64,000 nt of DNA, from the NCBI GenBank assembly GCA_902528415.1, contig CABZSR010000001.1:62001-126000 (forward strand), read 5' to 3'. Origin of the DNA: an uncultured SAR116 cluster alpha proteobacterium (GTDB lineage Bacteria > Pseudomonadota > Alphaproteobacteria > Puniceispirillales > Marisalimonadaceae). Shown here piece by piece: positions 8,742 through 18,023 of the stretch. The translations under genes and the position numbers were made by a program. Below the pieces are notes generated by a model. That model made no database searches, was not told where the DNA came from, and saw nothing but the letters and a program-made list of their open reading frames with translations. How positions within the stretch are numbered: the first letter of the stretch is position 1; each line of letters starts with the position of its first letter.

Positions 8742-9482
8742 TTAATCTAATTTATTTGCTACAATCACAAATTCTTTATTTCCACTTTGTCCTAATATAG
8801 GACTTTCTACAACACCTGATAAATACATATTCATATCATGTTGAAGCCAATTTTTAATATCAGCTACAACTTCTTGATGTAGTTCCGGATCTCTAACAAT
8901 ACCACCTTTACCAACGAGACCCTTCCCCACCTCAAACTGGGGTTTAATTAGAGCAGCAAGCCACCCTTTAGTTTTTAATAAACTGAGCCCTGGAGGTAGA
9001 ACTTTTTTTAATGATATAAAAGAAGCGTCACATACTATTGCATCCAATGGATCTTTTATAATTTGATCCGTTAAAAAACGTGCATTAGTTTTTTCTTTAA
9101 CAATAACTCGTTCATTTTGTCTTAATCTCCAATCTAATTGACCATAACCAACATCAACTGCATAAATTTTCTTTGCCCCTCTTGCTAATAAAACATCTGT
9201 AAAACCACCAGTACTTGCTCCAATATCAAGTGCTATTATTAAATCACAATTAAGTTTGAACTCTAAAATAGCTTTTTCTAACTTAATACCTCCTCTTGAC
9301 ACCCAGGGATAAGTTTTACCTTTTATTTCAATTGTTGAATCAGTCTTGACTTGTTGTCCTGCCTTTTCAACACGTTTTTCGTTAATAAATACATTACCTG
9401 ACATAAGAAGAGAATTAGCTTGCTCCCTACTTTTGGCAAGGCCATTTGAAACCATTAGTTTATCTATTCGTTCTTTTGTTAT
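8742..9482 (-). CDS. tlyA: TlyA family rRNA 2'-O-methyltransferase; probable AUA start
   Basis: TlyA proteins combine an N-terminal S4 RNA-binding domain with an FtsJ/RrmJ-like methyltransferase that modifies ribosomal RNA riboses. The SAM site is IALDIGASTGGFTDVLL, followed by VDVGYGQLDW and CDASFISLKKVLP. The first in-frame ATG (9455) cuts into the S4 domain. Upstream codons encode KERIDKL, the conserved first S4 helix, and no ATG, GTG or TTG lies between them and the in-frame dxs stop. An ATA at 9482 stands eight bases after AAGG and would give 246 residues. It is the last gene of the xseB-ispA-dxs-tlyA run, 30 bases after dxs. If the ATA is not used, the protein starts at 9455 with a trimmed S4 domain. 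Confidence 0.88.
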   Translation of the reverse strand: MTKERIDKLMVSNGLAKSREQANSLLMSGNVFINEKRVEKAGQQVKTDSTIEIKGKTYPWVSRGGIKLEKAILEFKLNCDLIIALDIGASTGGFTDVLLARGAKKIYAVDVGYGQLDWRLRQNERVIVKEKTNARFLTDQIIKDPLDAIVCDASFISLKKVLPPGLSLLKTKGWLAALIKPQFEVGKGLVGKGGIVRDPELHQEVVADIKNWLQHDMNMYLSGVVESPILGQSGNKEFVIVANKLD

Positions 9483-9512
9483 TTTAAAAACCTTGAAATA
9501 TTGTTTTGTAAA

Positions 9513-11465
9513 TCACTTTGCTAGAAATTCATTGTTTAAAGGTAAAGTAGTAATCATATCTCGAATAATTTTTAACAATCCTTTTACGTCTAAACCTGCT
9601 TTAGCTAGTTGCTCATTTTGAGAGGCATGATCTTGGAAATGATCCGGCATAGTTAAACATCTAATTTCTTTATCATTTTGATTCAGTATGCCTTTTGAGG
9701 ATAAAAAGTGTAAACAATGTGAACTAAATCCACCAGCAGAACCCTCTTCAATTATTATTAGCTTTCGATGATCATTCCATAATTTTTGAACTAAATCTGT
9801 ATCAATTGGCTTAGCAAATCTAGCGTCTGCAACAGTTATTGAACAATTGTCAGTATTCAAAATATCTGCAACCTTTAACGCAGTTCCTAATCTTGTTCCT
9901 AAAGCAAGAATAGCTATATCTTCTCCTTCTCTCACAATTCGACCTTTACCAATCTCTAAGTTTTTTAAAGATTCAGGAAGTTCTACCCCCTCACCTTCAC
10001 CTCTGGGATATCTACAAAAAATGGGACCATTGCTATAACTTGCTGAAGTAAAAACCATATTGGCTAACTCACTTTCATCACTTGGTGCCATAACAACTAC
10101 ATTTGGCAAACAACAAAGATATGCCAAATCAAAAGATCCAGAATGAGTGGCACCGTCTGCACCAACGAAACCTGATCTATCAAGCATAAATCTCACCGGT
10201 AATTTTTGAATTACTACGTCATGAATAATTTGATCGTAAGCCCTTTGTAAAAAAGTTGAGTAAATAGCAACAAATGGTTTTAAACCCTCTGAAGCCATAC
10301 CTGCAGCAAATGTTACAGCATGTTGTTCAGCAATACCTACATCATAAAATCTATCTTGGAATTTATCTGCAAATTTATTTAACCCAGTTCCTGAAGGCAT
10401 GGCAGCAGTAATAGCTAAAACTTTTTTATCTTTTTCAGCAATTTTACATAAAGTTTCTGAGAAAATATTAGTATACGTTGGAGCATTTGAGGTTGATTTG
10501 ACAGTATCGCCTGTTACAACGTCAAACTGTGATACTGCATGATACTTTTCGTGAGAACCTTTAGAAAAAGGATGGCCTCTTCCCTTTTCAGTTACAACAT
10601 GAAGCAAGATTGGCTTATCTTGAGGACCATTTTTTAAATTTTCTAATATTTTGACCATAGACTTAACATCATGTCCATCAATAGGACCTAAGTAACTCAT
10701 ACCCATTTGACTAAAAATAGTTCCTTCTGAGTTACCAAGAAAATTACGTGCTAAATTTTCTGCTCTTTTTGCGGTTTCTCCAATTTCTTTTGGAAAAAAA
10801 TTAACCATCTGTTTTGCAATTTCACGTACATTATTAAATGGACGACTAGATACAACATTAGACAAATAATTACTTAAAGCACCTACAGCAGGTGCAATAG
10901 ACATATCATTATCGTTCAAAATAACTAACATATTAGTTTTAAGAGCACCTGCATTATTCATAGCCTCATATGCCATTCCAGCACTCATAGCTCCGTCCCC
11001 AATAACGGCTATTACATTATTAGTTTTACCTAATTTATCTCTTGCAACTGCCATACCTAAAGCCGCAGAAATAGATGTTGATGAGTGTCCCGCGCCAAAA
11101 GGGTCGTAAACAGACTCCGTTCTTTTTGTAAATCCAGAAAGACCGTTCAGTTTTCTCAGTGTAGACATTTCATGTCTTCTATTCGTTAAAATTTTATGAG
11201 GATAGGCTTGGTGTCCAACATCCCATATCAATCGATCATAAGGAGTGTCAAAAACATAGTGAATGGCAATAGCAAGTTCAACCACACCCAAGCCAGCTCC
11301 TAAATGGCCACCAGTTTTAGAGACGCTGTCAATCATATCAGATCTTAATTCAGAAGATAAGTTTTCAAGATCTTCTATTTTTAGAAACTTTAAATCATTA
11401 GGATTATTTATCTGATCAAGCAGAGGCGTAGATATGGGCTTTTCGTTTTTATCTTTATTTGCCAT
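9513..11465 (-). CDS. dxs: 1-deoxy-D-xylulose-5-phosphate synthase
   Basis: This TPP-dependent enzyme condenses pyruvate and glyceraldehyde 3-phosphate in the first step of the MEP isoprenoid pathway. It has 650 residues, the normal length. Motifs include GGHLGAGLGVVELAIA with the catalytic His, the TPP-binding GDGAMSAGMAYEAMNNAG, GPIDGHD, and the pyrimidine-domain DVGIAEQHAVTFAAG and DRSGFVGADGATHSG. It lies in a minus-strand cluster with ispA and xseB upstream and tlyA downstream, a common arrangement in proteobacteria. ispH, a later enzyme of the same pathway, is at 50119. Confidence 0.97.
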   Translation of the reverse strand: MANKDKNEKPISTPLLDQINNPNDLKFLKIEDLENLSSELRSDMIDSVSKTGGHLGAGLGVVELAIAIHYVFDTPYDRLIWDVGHQAYPHKILTNRRHEMSTLRKLNGLSGFTKRTESVYDPFGAGHSSTSISAALGMAVARDKLGKTNNVIAVIGDGAMSAGMAYEAMNNAGALKTNMLVILNDNDMSIAPAVGALSNYLSNVVSSRPFNNVREIAKQMVNFFPKEIGETAKRAENLARNFLGNSEGTIFSQMGMSYLGPIDGHDVKSMVKILENLKNGPQDKPILLHVVTEKGRGHPFSKGSHEKYHAVSQFDVVTGDTVKSTSNAPTYTNIFSETLCKIAEKDKKVLAITAAMPSGTGLNKFADKFQDRFYDVGIAEQHAVTFAAGMASEGLKPFVAIYSTFLQRAYDQIIHDVVIQKLPVRFMLDRSGFVGADGATHSGSFDLAYLCCLPNVVVMAPSDESELANMVFTSASYSNGPIFCRYPRGEGEGVELPESLKNLEIGKGRIVREGEDIAILALGTRLGTALKVADILNTDNCSITVADARFAKPIDTDLVQKLWNDHRKLIIIEEGSAGGFSSHCLHFLSSKGILNQNDKEIRCLTMPDHFQDHASQNEQLAKAGLDVKGLLKIIRDMITTLPLNNEFLAK

Positions 11466-11497
11466 GAATTAACTTAAACCTAAAAATATTCGTAAAA

Positions 11498-12415
11498 TTA
11501 ATAATTTCTGTGTACAGTATATTTAGCCAAAGATACAAGATTTTCTGACGCACATTGAAAGTTTTGAATTAAGTCAATTGCTTCATTAGATACTTGTAGT
11601 GCTTTTTTATAAGCTTCCTCTTTACCTAAAAGTGTTACAAAGTTTGGAGTTTCATTTTTTTTGTCTTGCAAGACAGGCTTTCCAATAACATCTTCGCTAC
11701 CTTCTGAGTCTAGGAGATCATCAGCAATTTGAAATGCTAAGCCAATATGATTTGCATAATTAATAAGAATATTTTTTTGGTTTTCATTAGCGTCTAGTAA
11801 AATAGAAGCTAAATGAGAACAGCAAGAAATTAATGCACCTGTTTTATGATTCTGAATCCATTCAATTTCTTCTAAACTCAAATTATTCTGAGTGTTAAAA
11901 TCCATATCAGCTTGCTGCCCTCCAACCATTCCGTTTGGACCTATAGCTTTAGCCAAAATAAAGCAAATATCAGCTCTTTTTTGTGGATTTTTTATAAAAT
12001 TACTATTACCAATGGTTTCAAATGCCCAACTAAATAAAGCGTCTCCAGCTAAAATAGCTGTATGGTCATTATATTTTACATGATTTGACGGTTTGCCTCT
12101 TCTAGTAGGAGAGTTGTCCATTGCAGGTAAATCATCATGAATGAGAGAGTAAGAGTGAATCGCCTCGATCACTGAAGCTATTGTAATTAATTCTTTATAT
12201 TTTGATTTTGTAATGTCTTTATTATTTATTACACTCAAAAATTTACCCGATTCGACAACTAAAAAAGCTCGTAATTTTTTTCCACTTCTAATTGAAGAGT
12301 ACCTCATAGCTTCAAAGAGTTTTGCGTTTAAACCATTACCAAATGGAAGATTATGATCTAAAAACCTATCTATTTCGAGGGAGTTTTCCTCAAGTTTACC
12401 TTTAAAATCAATCAT
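11498..12415 (-). CDS. ispA: polyprenyl diphosphate synthase (farnesyl/geranyl diphosphate synthase)
   Basis: This 305-residue trans-prenyltransferase builds geranyl or farnesyl diphosphate from isopentenyl and dimethylallyl diphosphate. Both aspartate-rich motifs are intact: DDLPAMD at ~94-100 and DDLLD at ~232-236. GGQQADM and KTGAL are also typical. The ATG at 12415 is preferred over the adjacent TTG at 12418 because AGGGA lies seven bases upstream. It sits between xseB and dxs, the standard cluster. Its product would feed heme O (ctaB), quinones and undecaprenyl phosphate. Chain length is inferred from context, not proved by sequence. Confidence 0.94.
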   Translation of the reverse strand: MIDFKGKLEENSLEIDRFLDHNLPFGNGLNAKLFEAMRYSSIRSGKKLRAFLVVESGKFLSVINNKDITKSKYKELITIASVIEAIHSYSLIHDDLPAMDNSPTRRGKPSNHVKYNDHTAILAGDALFSWAFETIGNSNFIKNPQKRADICFILAKAIGPNGMVGGQQADMDFNTQNNLSLEEIEWIQNHKTGALISCCSHLASILLDANENQKNILINYANHIGLAFQIADDLLDSEGSEDVIGKPVLQDKKNETPNFVTLLGKEEAYKKALQVSNEAIDLIQNFQCASENLVSLAKYTVHRNY

Positions 12416-12443
12416 CAAAGTATCCCTGCTATTTTTAGAATAG

Positions 12444-12692
12444 TTAATCGGTACCGAAAGACGTCAATTTATTTGGAATAACTTTACTATCACCCGACGA
12501 TTGTATAGTTTCAACCTTCATTTTGGCTTCATTAAGTTTTTTTTGACAATGATCTTTTAATTGTGAACCTCTATCATAAGCTGCAATTGCCTCATCAAGG
12601 GATACATCACCTTTGTCAAGATCGTCCACAAGTCTCTCTAGTTCTTTCATAGCTTCTTCAAAAGTCATCTTTTCTAGCGAATCGTTAACCAT
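12444..12692 (-). CDS. xseB: exodeoxyribonuclease VII small subunit
   Basis: This 82-residue protein is the small subunit of exonuclease VII, which degrades single-stranded DNA with XseA. The family pattern is clear: MTFEEAMKELERLVDDLDKGDVS (residues ~9-31), then LDEAIAAYDRGSQLKDHCQKKL and a helical tail. Length is typical. It is the first gene of the xseB-ispA-dxs-tlyA run, as in many proteobacteria. xseA is not in this window. Confidence 0.94.
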   Translation of the reverse strand: MVNDSLEKMTFEEAMKELERLVDDLDKGDVSLDEAIAAYDRGSQLKDHCQKKLNEAKMKVETIQSSGDSKVIPNKLTSFGTD

Positions 12693-12772
12693 AATTAATC
12701 AGGGACCTAACATATAAATTTATTTACAAAACATTAAATAAATTAACTGCTAAGAATAATTTAATCAATAAA

Positions 12773-13717
12773 TTACTTAATGATATGAAGTGCGTTTATA
12801 AGCTTTCTACTTATATTAACTTCAAAAGCAGAATGACCTGCATCCTCTATAATTTCAATTTCAGCAGCATTCCAAGCATTTGAAAGCATTGATGCCTTAA
12901 AAGGCGGACATATTACATCATGTCTTCCTTGAACAATAATAGCGGGGATATTAGAAACGTTTTTAATGTTATCTATAATAAAATTATTAGGTATAAAACA
13001 ATCATTCATAAAATAATGAGTTTCAATTTTAGAAATTGCTAGAGCATTTTCACCTGATATTGGACGTGCAACGTAATCAAGTGAAGAGCAAGAATTTTCA
13101 TATTCAGCCCATATAGATGCTGCCTTTAAATTAACTGATCTATTATTCGCCGTAAGTTGCTTATGAAACCATTCTAGGATATTATTTTTAAATCTTAGTG
13201 GAACATAAGAAATAAACTTGTCATACGCTTCTGGGAAAAACTTTTTAATATCATATAAAAACCAATTTACTTCTTCTTTAGAACCTAAGAAAATTCCTCT
13301 TAAAACAAAACCTAAACATCTTTTTGGATATTTTATACCATACAACAAAGCTAGAGTACTACCCCAAGAACCTCCAAAAAGATACCATTGATCAATATTA
13401 AGAAGTGATCTTAAAAGTTCAATATCTGACAAAAGCGCTTTTGTATTATTATTATCTATTTCAGCATAAGGAATACTTTTTCCAGAACCTCTTTGATCAA
13501 AAAAAATAACTCTAAATAACTTTGGATCAAAAAAACCTTTATGAGAATTAGAAAAACCCGCACCAGGACCACCATGCAAAAATAAAACTGGTTTCCCATT
13601 CGGATTGCCATACTGCTCATAGTATATTTTGTGACCGCCACCTACATCAAGATAATCATTATGGTAAGAGGGTATAGATTCAAAAAATAAATCAGATTTA
13701 CGCTGTAAGTTTAACAT
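12773..13717 (-). CDS. pip: proline iminopeptidase
   Basis: This 314-residue cytoplasmic alpha/beta-hydrolase (peptidase family S33) removes N-terminal proline from peptides. The oxyanion region is FLHGGPGAG. FDQRGSGKS is the family signature. The nucleophile is Ser117 in GGSWGSTLALLY. The other triad members are Asp in QGRHDVICPP and His in DAGHSAFE. It lies 12 bases downstream of carD on the same strand, so the two may be co-transcribed, although no functional link is known. Confidence 0.94.
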   Translation of the reverse strand: MLNLQRKSDLFFESIPSYHNDYLDVGGGHKIYYEQYGNPNGKPVLFLHGGPGAGFSNSHKGFFDPKLFRVIFFDQRGSGKSIPYAEIDNNNTKALLSDIELLRSLLNIDQWYLFGGSWGSTLALLYGIKYPKRCLGFVLRGIFLGSKEEVNWFLYDIKKFFPEAYDKFISYVPLRFKNNILEWFHKQLTANNRSVNLKAASIWAEYENSCSSLDYVARPISGENALAISKIETHYFMNDCFIPNNFIIDNIKNVSNIPAIIVQGRHDVICPPFKASMLSNAWNAAEIEIIEDAGHSAFEVNISRKLINALHIIK

Positions 13718-13729
13718 TTAAAAAATTAA

Positions 13730-14263
13730 TTACGCGGCTTCCTCAGCATTGTCTTCAATTATTTTTTCTAATTTGACAACTGCACTATCTTTGTCAGTAT
13801 TATCCACGGCTGCAAACTCACTTGCCAACCGCTCTAAGGCAGCTTGATACATTTGTCTTTCTGAATAAGATTGTTCGCCTTGGTCATCTTTACGGTACAA
13901 GTCTCTTACTACTTCAGCGATAGAAACCAAGCTTCCAGAATTAATTTTAGTTTCATATTCTTGGGCTCGTCTGGACCACATTGTCTTTTTTACTTTTGCT
14001 TTACCTTTAAGAGTAACAATAGCTTCATCCATTTGTACTTTACTGGATAAGGTTCTTAGACCAGATTCATTTGCTTTTGACAAAGGCACTCTAAGCGTCA
14101 TTCTTTCATGTTCAAACCTAACTACAAGTAATTCTAAATTTATATCCTCAACCTTACGATTTTCTGTTCCAATTATTTTTCCTACCCCATGACTTGGATA
14201 AACAACATAATCGCCAGGTATGAAAGAATTAACTACATTTTGATCTTTTGACAATTTAATCAC
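13730..14263 (-). CDS. carD: CarD family transcriptional regulator
   Basis: CarD proteins bind the RNA polymerase beta subunit and stabilise open promoter complexes, notably at rRNA promoters. The 177-residue protein has the N-terminal Tudor-like RNAP-interaction domain (GDYVVYPSHGVGKIIG) and the helical DNA-binding domain (WSRRAQEYETKINSG, then AEVVRDLYR). The acidic C-terminus (EKIIEDNAEEAA) is typical of alphaproteobacterial forms. The longest frame starts at GTG 14263. A TTG three codons later (14254) is better placed, six bases after AGGTG. Order with fdxA, the S4 protein and the helicase is conserved in alphaproteobacteria. Confidence 0.95.
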   Translation of the reverse strand: MIKLSKDQNVVNSFIPGDYVVYPSHGVGKIIGTENRKVEDINLELLVVRFEHERMTLRVPLSKANESGLRTLSSKVQMDEAIVTLKGKAKVKKTMWSRRAQEYETKINSGSLVSIAEVVRDLYRKDDQGEQSYSERQMYQAALERLASEFAAVDNTDKDSAVVKLEKIIEDNAEEAA

Positions 14264-14385
14264 CTATATTTAAAAATTTTATTAAATGATTTTTAATAAT
14301 TTAAATCTATTAGAATTAAAAAAATGAAATTGTATCATACTATCAACTCTATGGCTAGAGATAACAGGACAGTGTTATTTAAGAT

Positions 14386-14721
14386 TTATATTTCTCCGGG
14401 ATTTTTTGAACCATATTTTTCAAATTTACCTTCTTCATTAGCATACTTATCTGCATCTGGTAATGGATCAATTTTCATAGTAATATTAGGCCAAATCTCT
14501 GACATCTCTTTATTATATTCTAACCATTGATCAGCACCTGGATCAGTGTCGGACTGAATTGCATCAACAGGACATTCAGGTTCACAAACTCCACAATCAA
14601 TACATTCATCTGGATGTATTACAATTGTGTTTTCACCAATATAAAAACAGTCCACAGGACAAACTTCTACACAATCAGTATGTCTACAATTAATGCATTT
14701 ATCATTTACTATGTAAGTCAT
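14386..14721 (-). CDS. fdxA: 7Fe ferredoxin (FdxA family)
   Basis: This 111-residue cytoplasmic electron carrier binds a [3Fe-4S] and a [4Fe-4S] cluster. Cysteines are at 9, 17, 21 and 25 in the first half and at 40, 43, 46 and 50 in [12 protein letters not shown]. The C-terminal half (residues 60-111) matches the long tail of the Azotobacter-type FdxA. GGA lies six bases before the ATG. It is placed between the S4 protein and carD, as in other alphaproteobacteria. The redox partner is not known. Confidence 0.95.
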   Translation of the reverse strand: MTYIVNDKCINCRHTDCVEVCPVDCFYIGENTIVIHPDECIDCGVCEPECPVDAIQSDTDPGADQWLEYNKEMSEIWPNITMKIDPLPDADKYANEEGKFEKYGSKNPGEI

Positions 14722-14790
14722 TCTTATTCCAATTTTTTTTAGTTTTTAAACTACAAAAAATAAGATTACAAGCTTAGATTAAATATAAAT

Positions 14791-15186
14791 TTAGTCTCTA
14801 CCCATTAACTTATCAGTTTGACGCCTCTCTAACTTAGTTGGACGACCAACTCTTTCAACAAATTTAAACTTAGGAGTAATATTAACTTTATTTTCTTGTG
14901 TTTTTAAAGGAGTGATATCCTCATAATAATTCAATGCTTCTGAGAAAGGACCTCGTCTTTTTGGTATATCAACTACCTTTAAAATCTTCACATAATCTTG
15001 GATTGGCAATGATAATACATCACCAATTGAGATTAACTTGTGCGGTTTTTGAGTTACTTGTCCAGATATTCGTAATCTGTTAGAAATAATAAACTTTGTT
15101 GCTAAATTTCGACTTTTAAATATTCGAATATAAAACAAATAAAGATCAAGTCTAATATTTTTTGTTTCAAAAGCATTTGATGTCAT
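14791..15186 (-). CDS. S4-domain RNA-binding protein (HslR/Hsp15-like)
   Basis: This is a 131-residue basic protein. The S4 fold is seen at residues ~10-60: RLDLYLFYIRIFKSRNLATK, then SNRLRISGQ and PHKLISIGDVLSL. The C-terminal half is charged (RPTKLERRQTDK). The family includes Hsp15, which binds stalled 50S subunits carrying peptidyl-tRNA; that role here is inference. It starts four bases after the helicase stop, and the pair is probably translated from one message. Confidence 0.88.
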   Translation of the reverse strand: MTSNAFETKNIRLDLYLFYIRIFKSRNLATKFIISNRLRISGQVTQKPHKLISIGDVLSLPIQDYVKILKVVDIPKRRGPFSEALNYYEDITPLKTQENKVNITPKFKFVERVGRPTKLERRQTDKLMGRD

Positions 15187-15190
15187 ATAT

Positions 15191-17890
15191 TTATTTGATT
15201 TTCATAGATTTCAATACTGCAAACGGTGATAAAGGATCTGGCAACTTTTCTTTATTTTGCTTTTTAGAACTCGAATTTATATTTTTTTGATTATTTCTAG
15301 ATTTTTTGACCTTTTCATTAAAAATTTTACTCTTTGCTTTTAGTATTTTCTTTTTACGATCGAATATAATAATTGGAACCTGATCAACTAAAGTAGAAGG
15401 TTCTTCACCAGCTTTAATGTAGCCCATATCATACAAAACTTCTTCCATTTGAATTTTTGTAGATCCAGCAATAGATAACATTGTATCGTTTATTTTAAAT
15501 TTACCTTTTCTTGCTTCCACTCTTATTAAAGCTGACAACCTTTCAGCAATGTCCGCCCTTAATGCTAATTTTCCTAAAGGGACAAAACCGATAGCTCTAT
15601 AATATTCATGATTAGCATCTGGATCAATTATTACGCTAACTCGACCGTCTGGAGGTAATGCATTTAAAGGAAAATTTTGATTAAAAACTGACCACAACAA
15701 AGCTCTTAATTTGACTGATGCAGGTTTTAAGAGATTAGGTAAATATATAGTTTCAACACCTAATCTCAATCCCAATCTTGCTAAGTTTCTTTTATCATTT
15801 TCTGATAGATTATTCACTGACATTGATAAGTTAACTGTTTTTGCTGAACCTAATCCTTCATAAACTTGATATGCTATGCCAAGAGCTTTTCCAGATAAAC
15901 TATTATTATCATCGATTTCTTTATTACCTTCATTTTCTATATCTGTATTTTGTTTTTCTTTATTTAAGACTTTTAAATTATCTAAAACAGGTTTTTCAAG
16001 GTTTATAGATTCTGATAAAATATCTCTAATGTTTTTTTGGACAGCTTCGCCTATTCTCAATTCAATTTGCTTGATTTGTTCGTCAGATAATAGTTCATAA
16101 TTATTAATATTTATTTTAGGAGAATAAATATCTTTGCCATTTAGCAAAGTCGCAACTTTATTGTTTTGCCATAAAATTGAAGCATCATTATTAAATTTAA
16201 ATGCTGCATTATCAGACATCAAAAGTTCTCTAACGCGTCTTTCAATTTCTCTTGGTAAAATTTTTCTCGCGGCTGTTAAAATGGGACCTGCTTTTTCACC
16301 TTGAGATAAGGAAGGGATAAAATCAAAGCCATTCAGTGTTCCAACCTCTTCACCTTCCACAAAAACTGTCCCATCTAATCTTATTACTGCTTCCAAATTA
16401 TTATGCTCTTTTAGTGTTTTATTTAGGATTACAATTCGCTTATCTACAAATCTCTGTGTTAATCTTCTATGTAATTCATCAGACAATTTATCTTCAATAT
16501 TTTTGGCTTTATTTTGCCAGTAGTCAGATTCGTCTAACCATTTTGTTCTATTGGTTATAAAAGTCCAAGTTCTAATATTTGATATTCTATTTAATAGGGT
16601 ATCTATCTCCCCGTCAAAATTGTCTAGCCTATTGATTTGGGATTTAATCCAGTCATTGTCTAATTTACCTTTAAATAATAATAATTCAAAAGTTTTTTCT
16701 AGCAAGTTAAAATGCATGCCTGACAATGAATTACTAAAATCTGGGATTTGACAAACATTCCACAAGAGAGACAGAGTCTCTTTGCTGTTAATTTTGCTTT
16801 TAATCGAATCTATTTCTGACAAATAATTAAGACAGAGTGTATCTAAAGCTCCAACTTTTTTTCTCATGAAATTAAATGGAGGATTTGCCTCAAGAGAACT
16901 AAACAATTTTTTTAGAGAGTTAAAATCTAATTCAGTATTTCTCCACCATATAGTTTTTAAAGGTGAAAAAGAATGACTTTCGATTTGATCAATCGTGTCT
17001 TCATCAAATTTAATATTATCTTCAACGACGCCAAAAGATCCATTTCGACTATGACGTCCTGCCCTACCTGCTATTTGAGCAATTTCTGGAGGTGTAAGGT
17101 AACGTGGAGTGTTACCATCAAATTTTGTGTCTGAAGCAAAAGCCACATGATCTATATCCATGTTCAATCCCATACCAATAGCGTCTGTAGCAATTAAATA
17201 GTCAACTTGACCACTTTGATAAAGTTCTACTTGCGCATTTCTCGTCCTTGGAGAGAGCGCGCCCATAACAATAGCTGCGCCACCTTTTTTAGTTCTGACA
17301 AGTTCTGCTATTTGATAGACTTCGGGCACAGAAAAAGCGACAACTGCCGACCTTGGTTTCAACCTTGTTATTTTTTTTATTCCTACATAACTTAAAACTG
17401 ACAATCTGGGTCGTATTTCTATAGAACATTTAGGTAAAATTTTCTGCAGTAAAGGTTTGATTATTTCAGCTCCAAGAAAGACAGTTTCTTCAGAGCCTCT
17501 TGCGTTTAGGATTCGATCAGTAAAAATATATCCTCTATCAGGATCAGCTGCTAATTGGATCTCATCTATTGCCACAAAAGCAAATGACCTTTCTAATGGC
17601 ATTGACTCTACCGTACAACAAAAATATTTTGCGTTTGGAGGAATAATTTTTTCTTCACCAGTTACAAGAGCAACTACAGATTTTCCTAATTGTAGAACGG
17701 CTTTATCATAGTTTTCTCTTGCTAATAATCTGAGAGGAAAACCTATTATTCCCGTACGGTGGGAAAGCATTCTATCCATTGCATAATAAGTTTTACCTGT
17801 ATTTGTTGGTCCTAAAAGAGCTTTAACTTTAGAATCATTAGAAAATGAATTTGGTTTTATATTTGAAATATTTTTTAGACTTAAATTCAT
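15191..17890 (-). CDS. SUV3-like DExH-box RNA/DNA helicase
   Basis: This 899-residue helicase belongs to the group annotated as helicase-related protein in alphaproteobacteria, related to mitochondrial SUV3. Walker A is LLGPTNTGKTYYAMDR (residues ~25-40), the DEAD-like box is AIDEIQLAADPDRG, and the RecA-2 motifs are LIATDAIGMGLNMDI and QIAGRAGRHSRNG. A long middle region and a lysine-rich tail follow. I start at the ATG at 17890; the longer frame to 17950 adds a leader unlike the family. It is the first gene of the run to the S4 protein, fdxA and carD. The role in RNA turnover is by analogy. Confidence 0.9.
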   Translation of the reverse strand: MNLSLKNISNIKPNSFSNDSKVKALLGPTNTGKTYYAMDRMLSHRTGIIGFPLRLLARENYDKAVLQLGKSVVALVTGEEKIIPPNAKYFCCTVESMPLERSFAFVAIDEIQLAADPDRGYIFTDRILNARGSEETVFLGAEIIKPLLQKILPKCSIEIRPRLSVLSYVGIKKITRLKPRSAVVAFSVPEVYQIAELVRTKKGGAAIVMGALSPRTRNAQVELYQSGQVDYLIATDAIGMGLNMDIDHVAFASDTKFDGNTPRYLTPPEIAQIAGRAGRHSRNGSFGVVEDNIKFDEDTIDQIESHSFSPLKTIWWRNTELDFNSLKKLFSSLEANPPFNFMRKKVGALDTLCLNYLSEIDSIKSKINSKETLSLLWNVCQIPDFSNSLSGMHFNLLEKTFELLLFKGKLDNDWIKSQINRLDNFDGEIDTLLNRISNIRTWTFITNRTKWLDESDYWQNKAKNIEDKLSDELHRRLTQRFVDKRIVILNKTLKEHNNLEAVIRLDGTVFVEGEEVGTLNGFDFIPSLSQGEKAGPILTAARKILPREIERRVRELLMSDNAAFKFNNDASILWQNNKVATLLNGKDIYSPKININNYELLSDEQIKQIELRIGEAVQKNIRDILSESINLEKPVLDNLKVLNKEKQNTDIENEGNKEIDDNNSLSGKALGIAYQVYEGLGSAKTVNLSMSVNNLSENDKRNLARLGLRLGVETIYLPNLLKPASVKLRALLWSVFNQNFPLNALPPDGRVSVIIDPDANHEYYRAIGFVPLGKLALRADIAERLSALIRVEARKGKFKINDTMLSIAGSTKIQMEEVLYDMGYIKAGEEPSTLVDQVPIIIFDRKKKILKAKSKIFNEKVKKSRNNQKNINSSSKKQNKEKLPDPLSPFAVLKSMKIK

Positions 17891-18023
17891 TATTCTTATT
17901 CGCACATAAAATAGATTAATATAATTCCAAAACAATTCATTATATATCAAACTTACGTCATCAAAAATTAATATACACTTTTTAAAATTTTCAATAAGGT
18001 AAAAATAATCTTAGGAGCAACAA

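Noticed and set aside
9456-9513. Possible stop-codon readthrough from dxs into tlyA, since the dxs TGA is in frame with the tlyA N-terminus
   Set aside because: Dxs is complete at its normal length, and the intervening codons carry a ribosome-binding sequence and an ATA before the S4 domain. Separate initiation is simpler.
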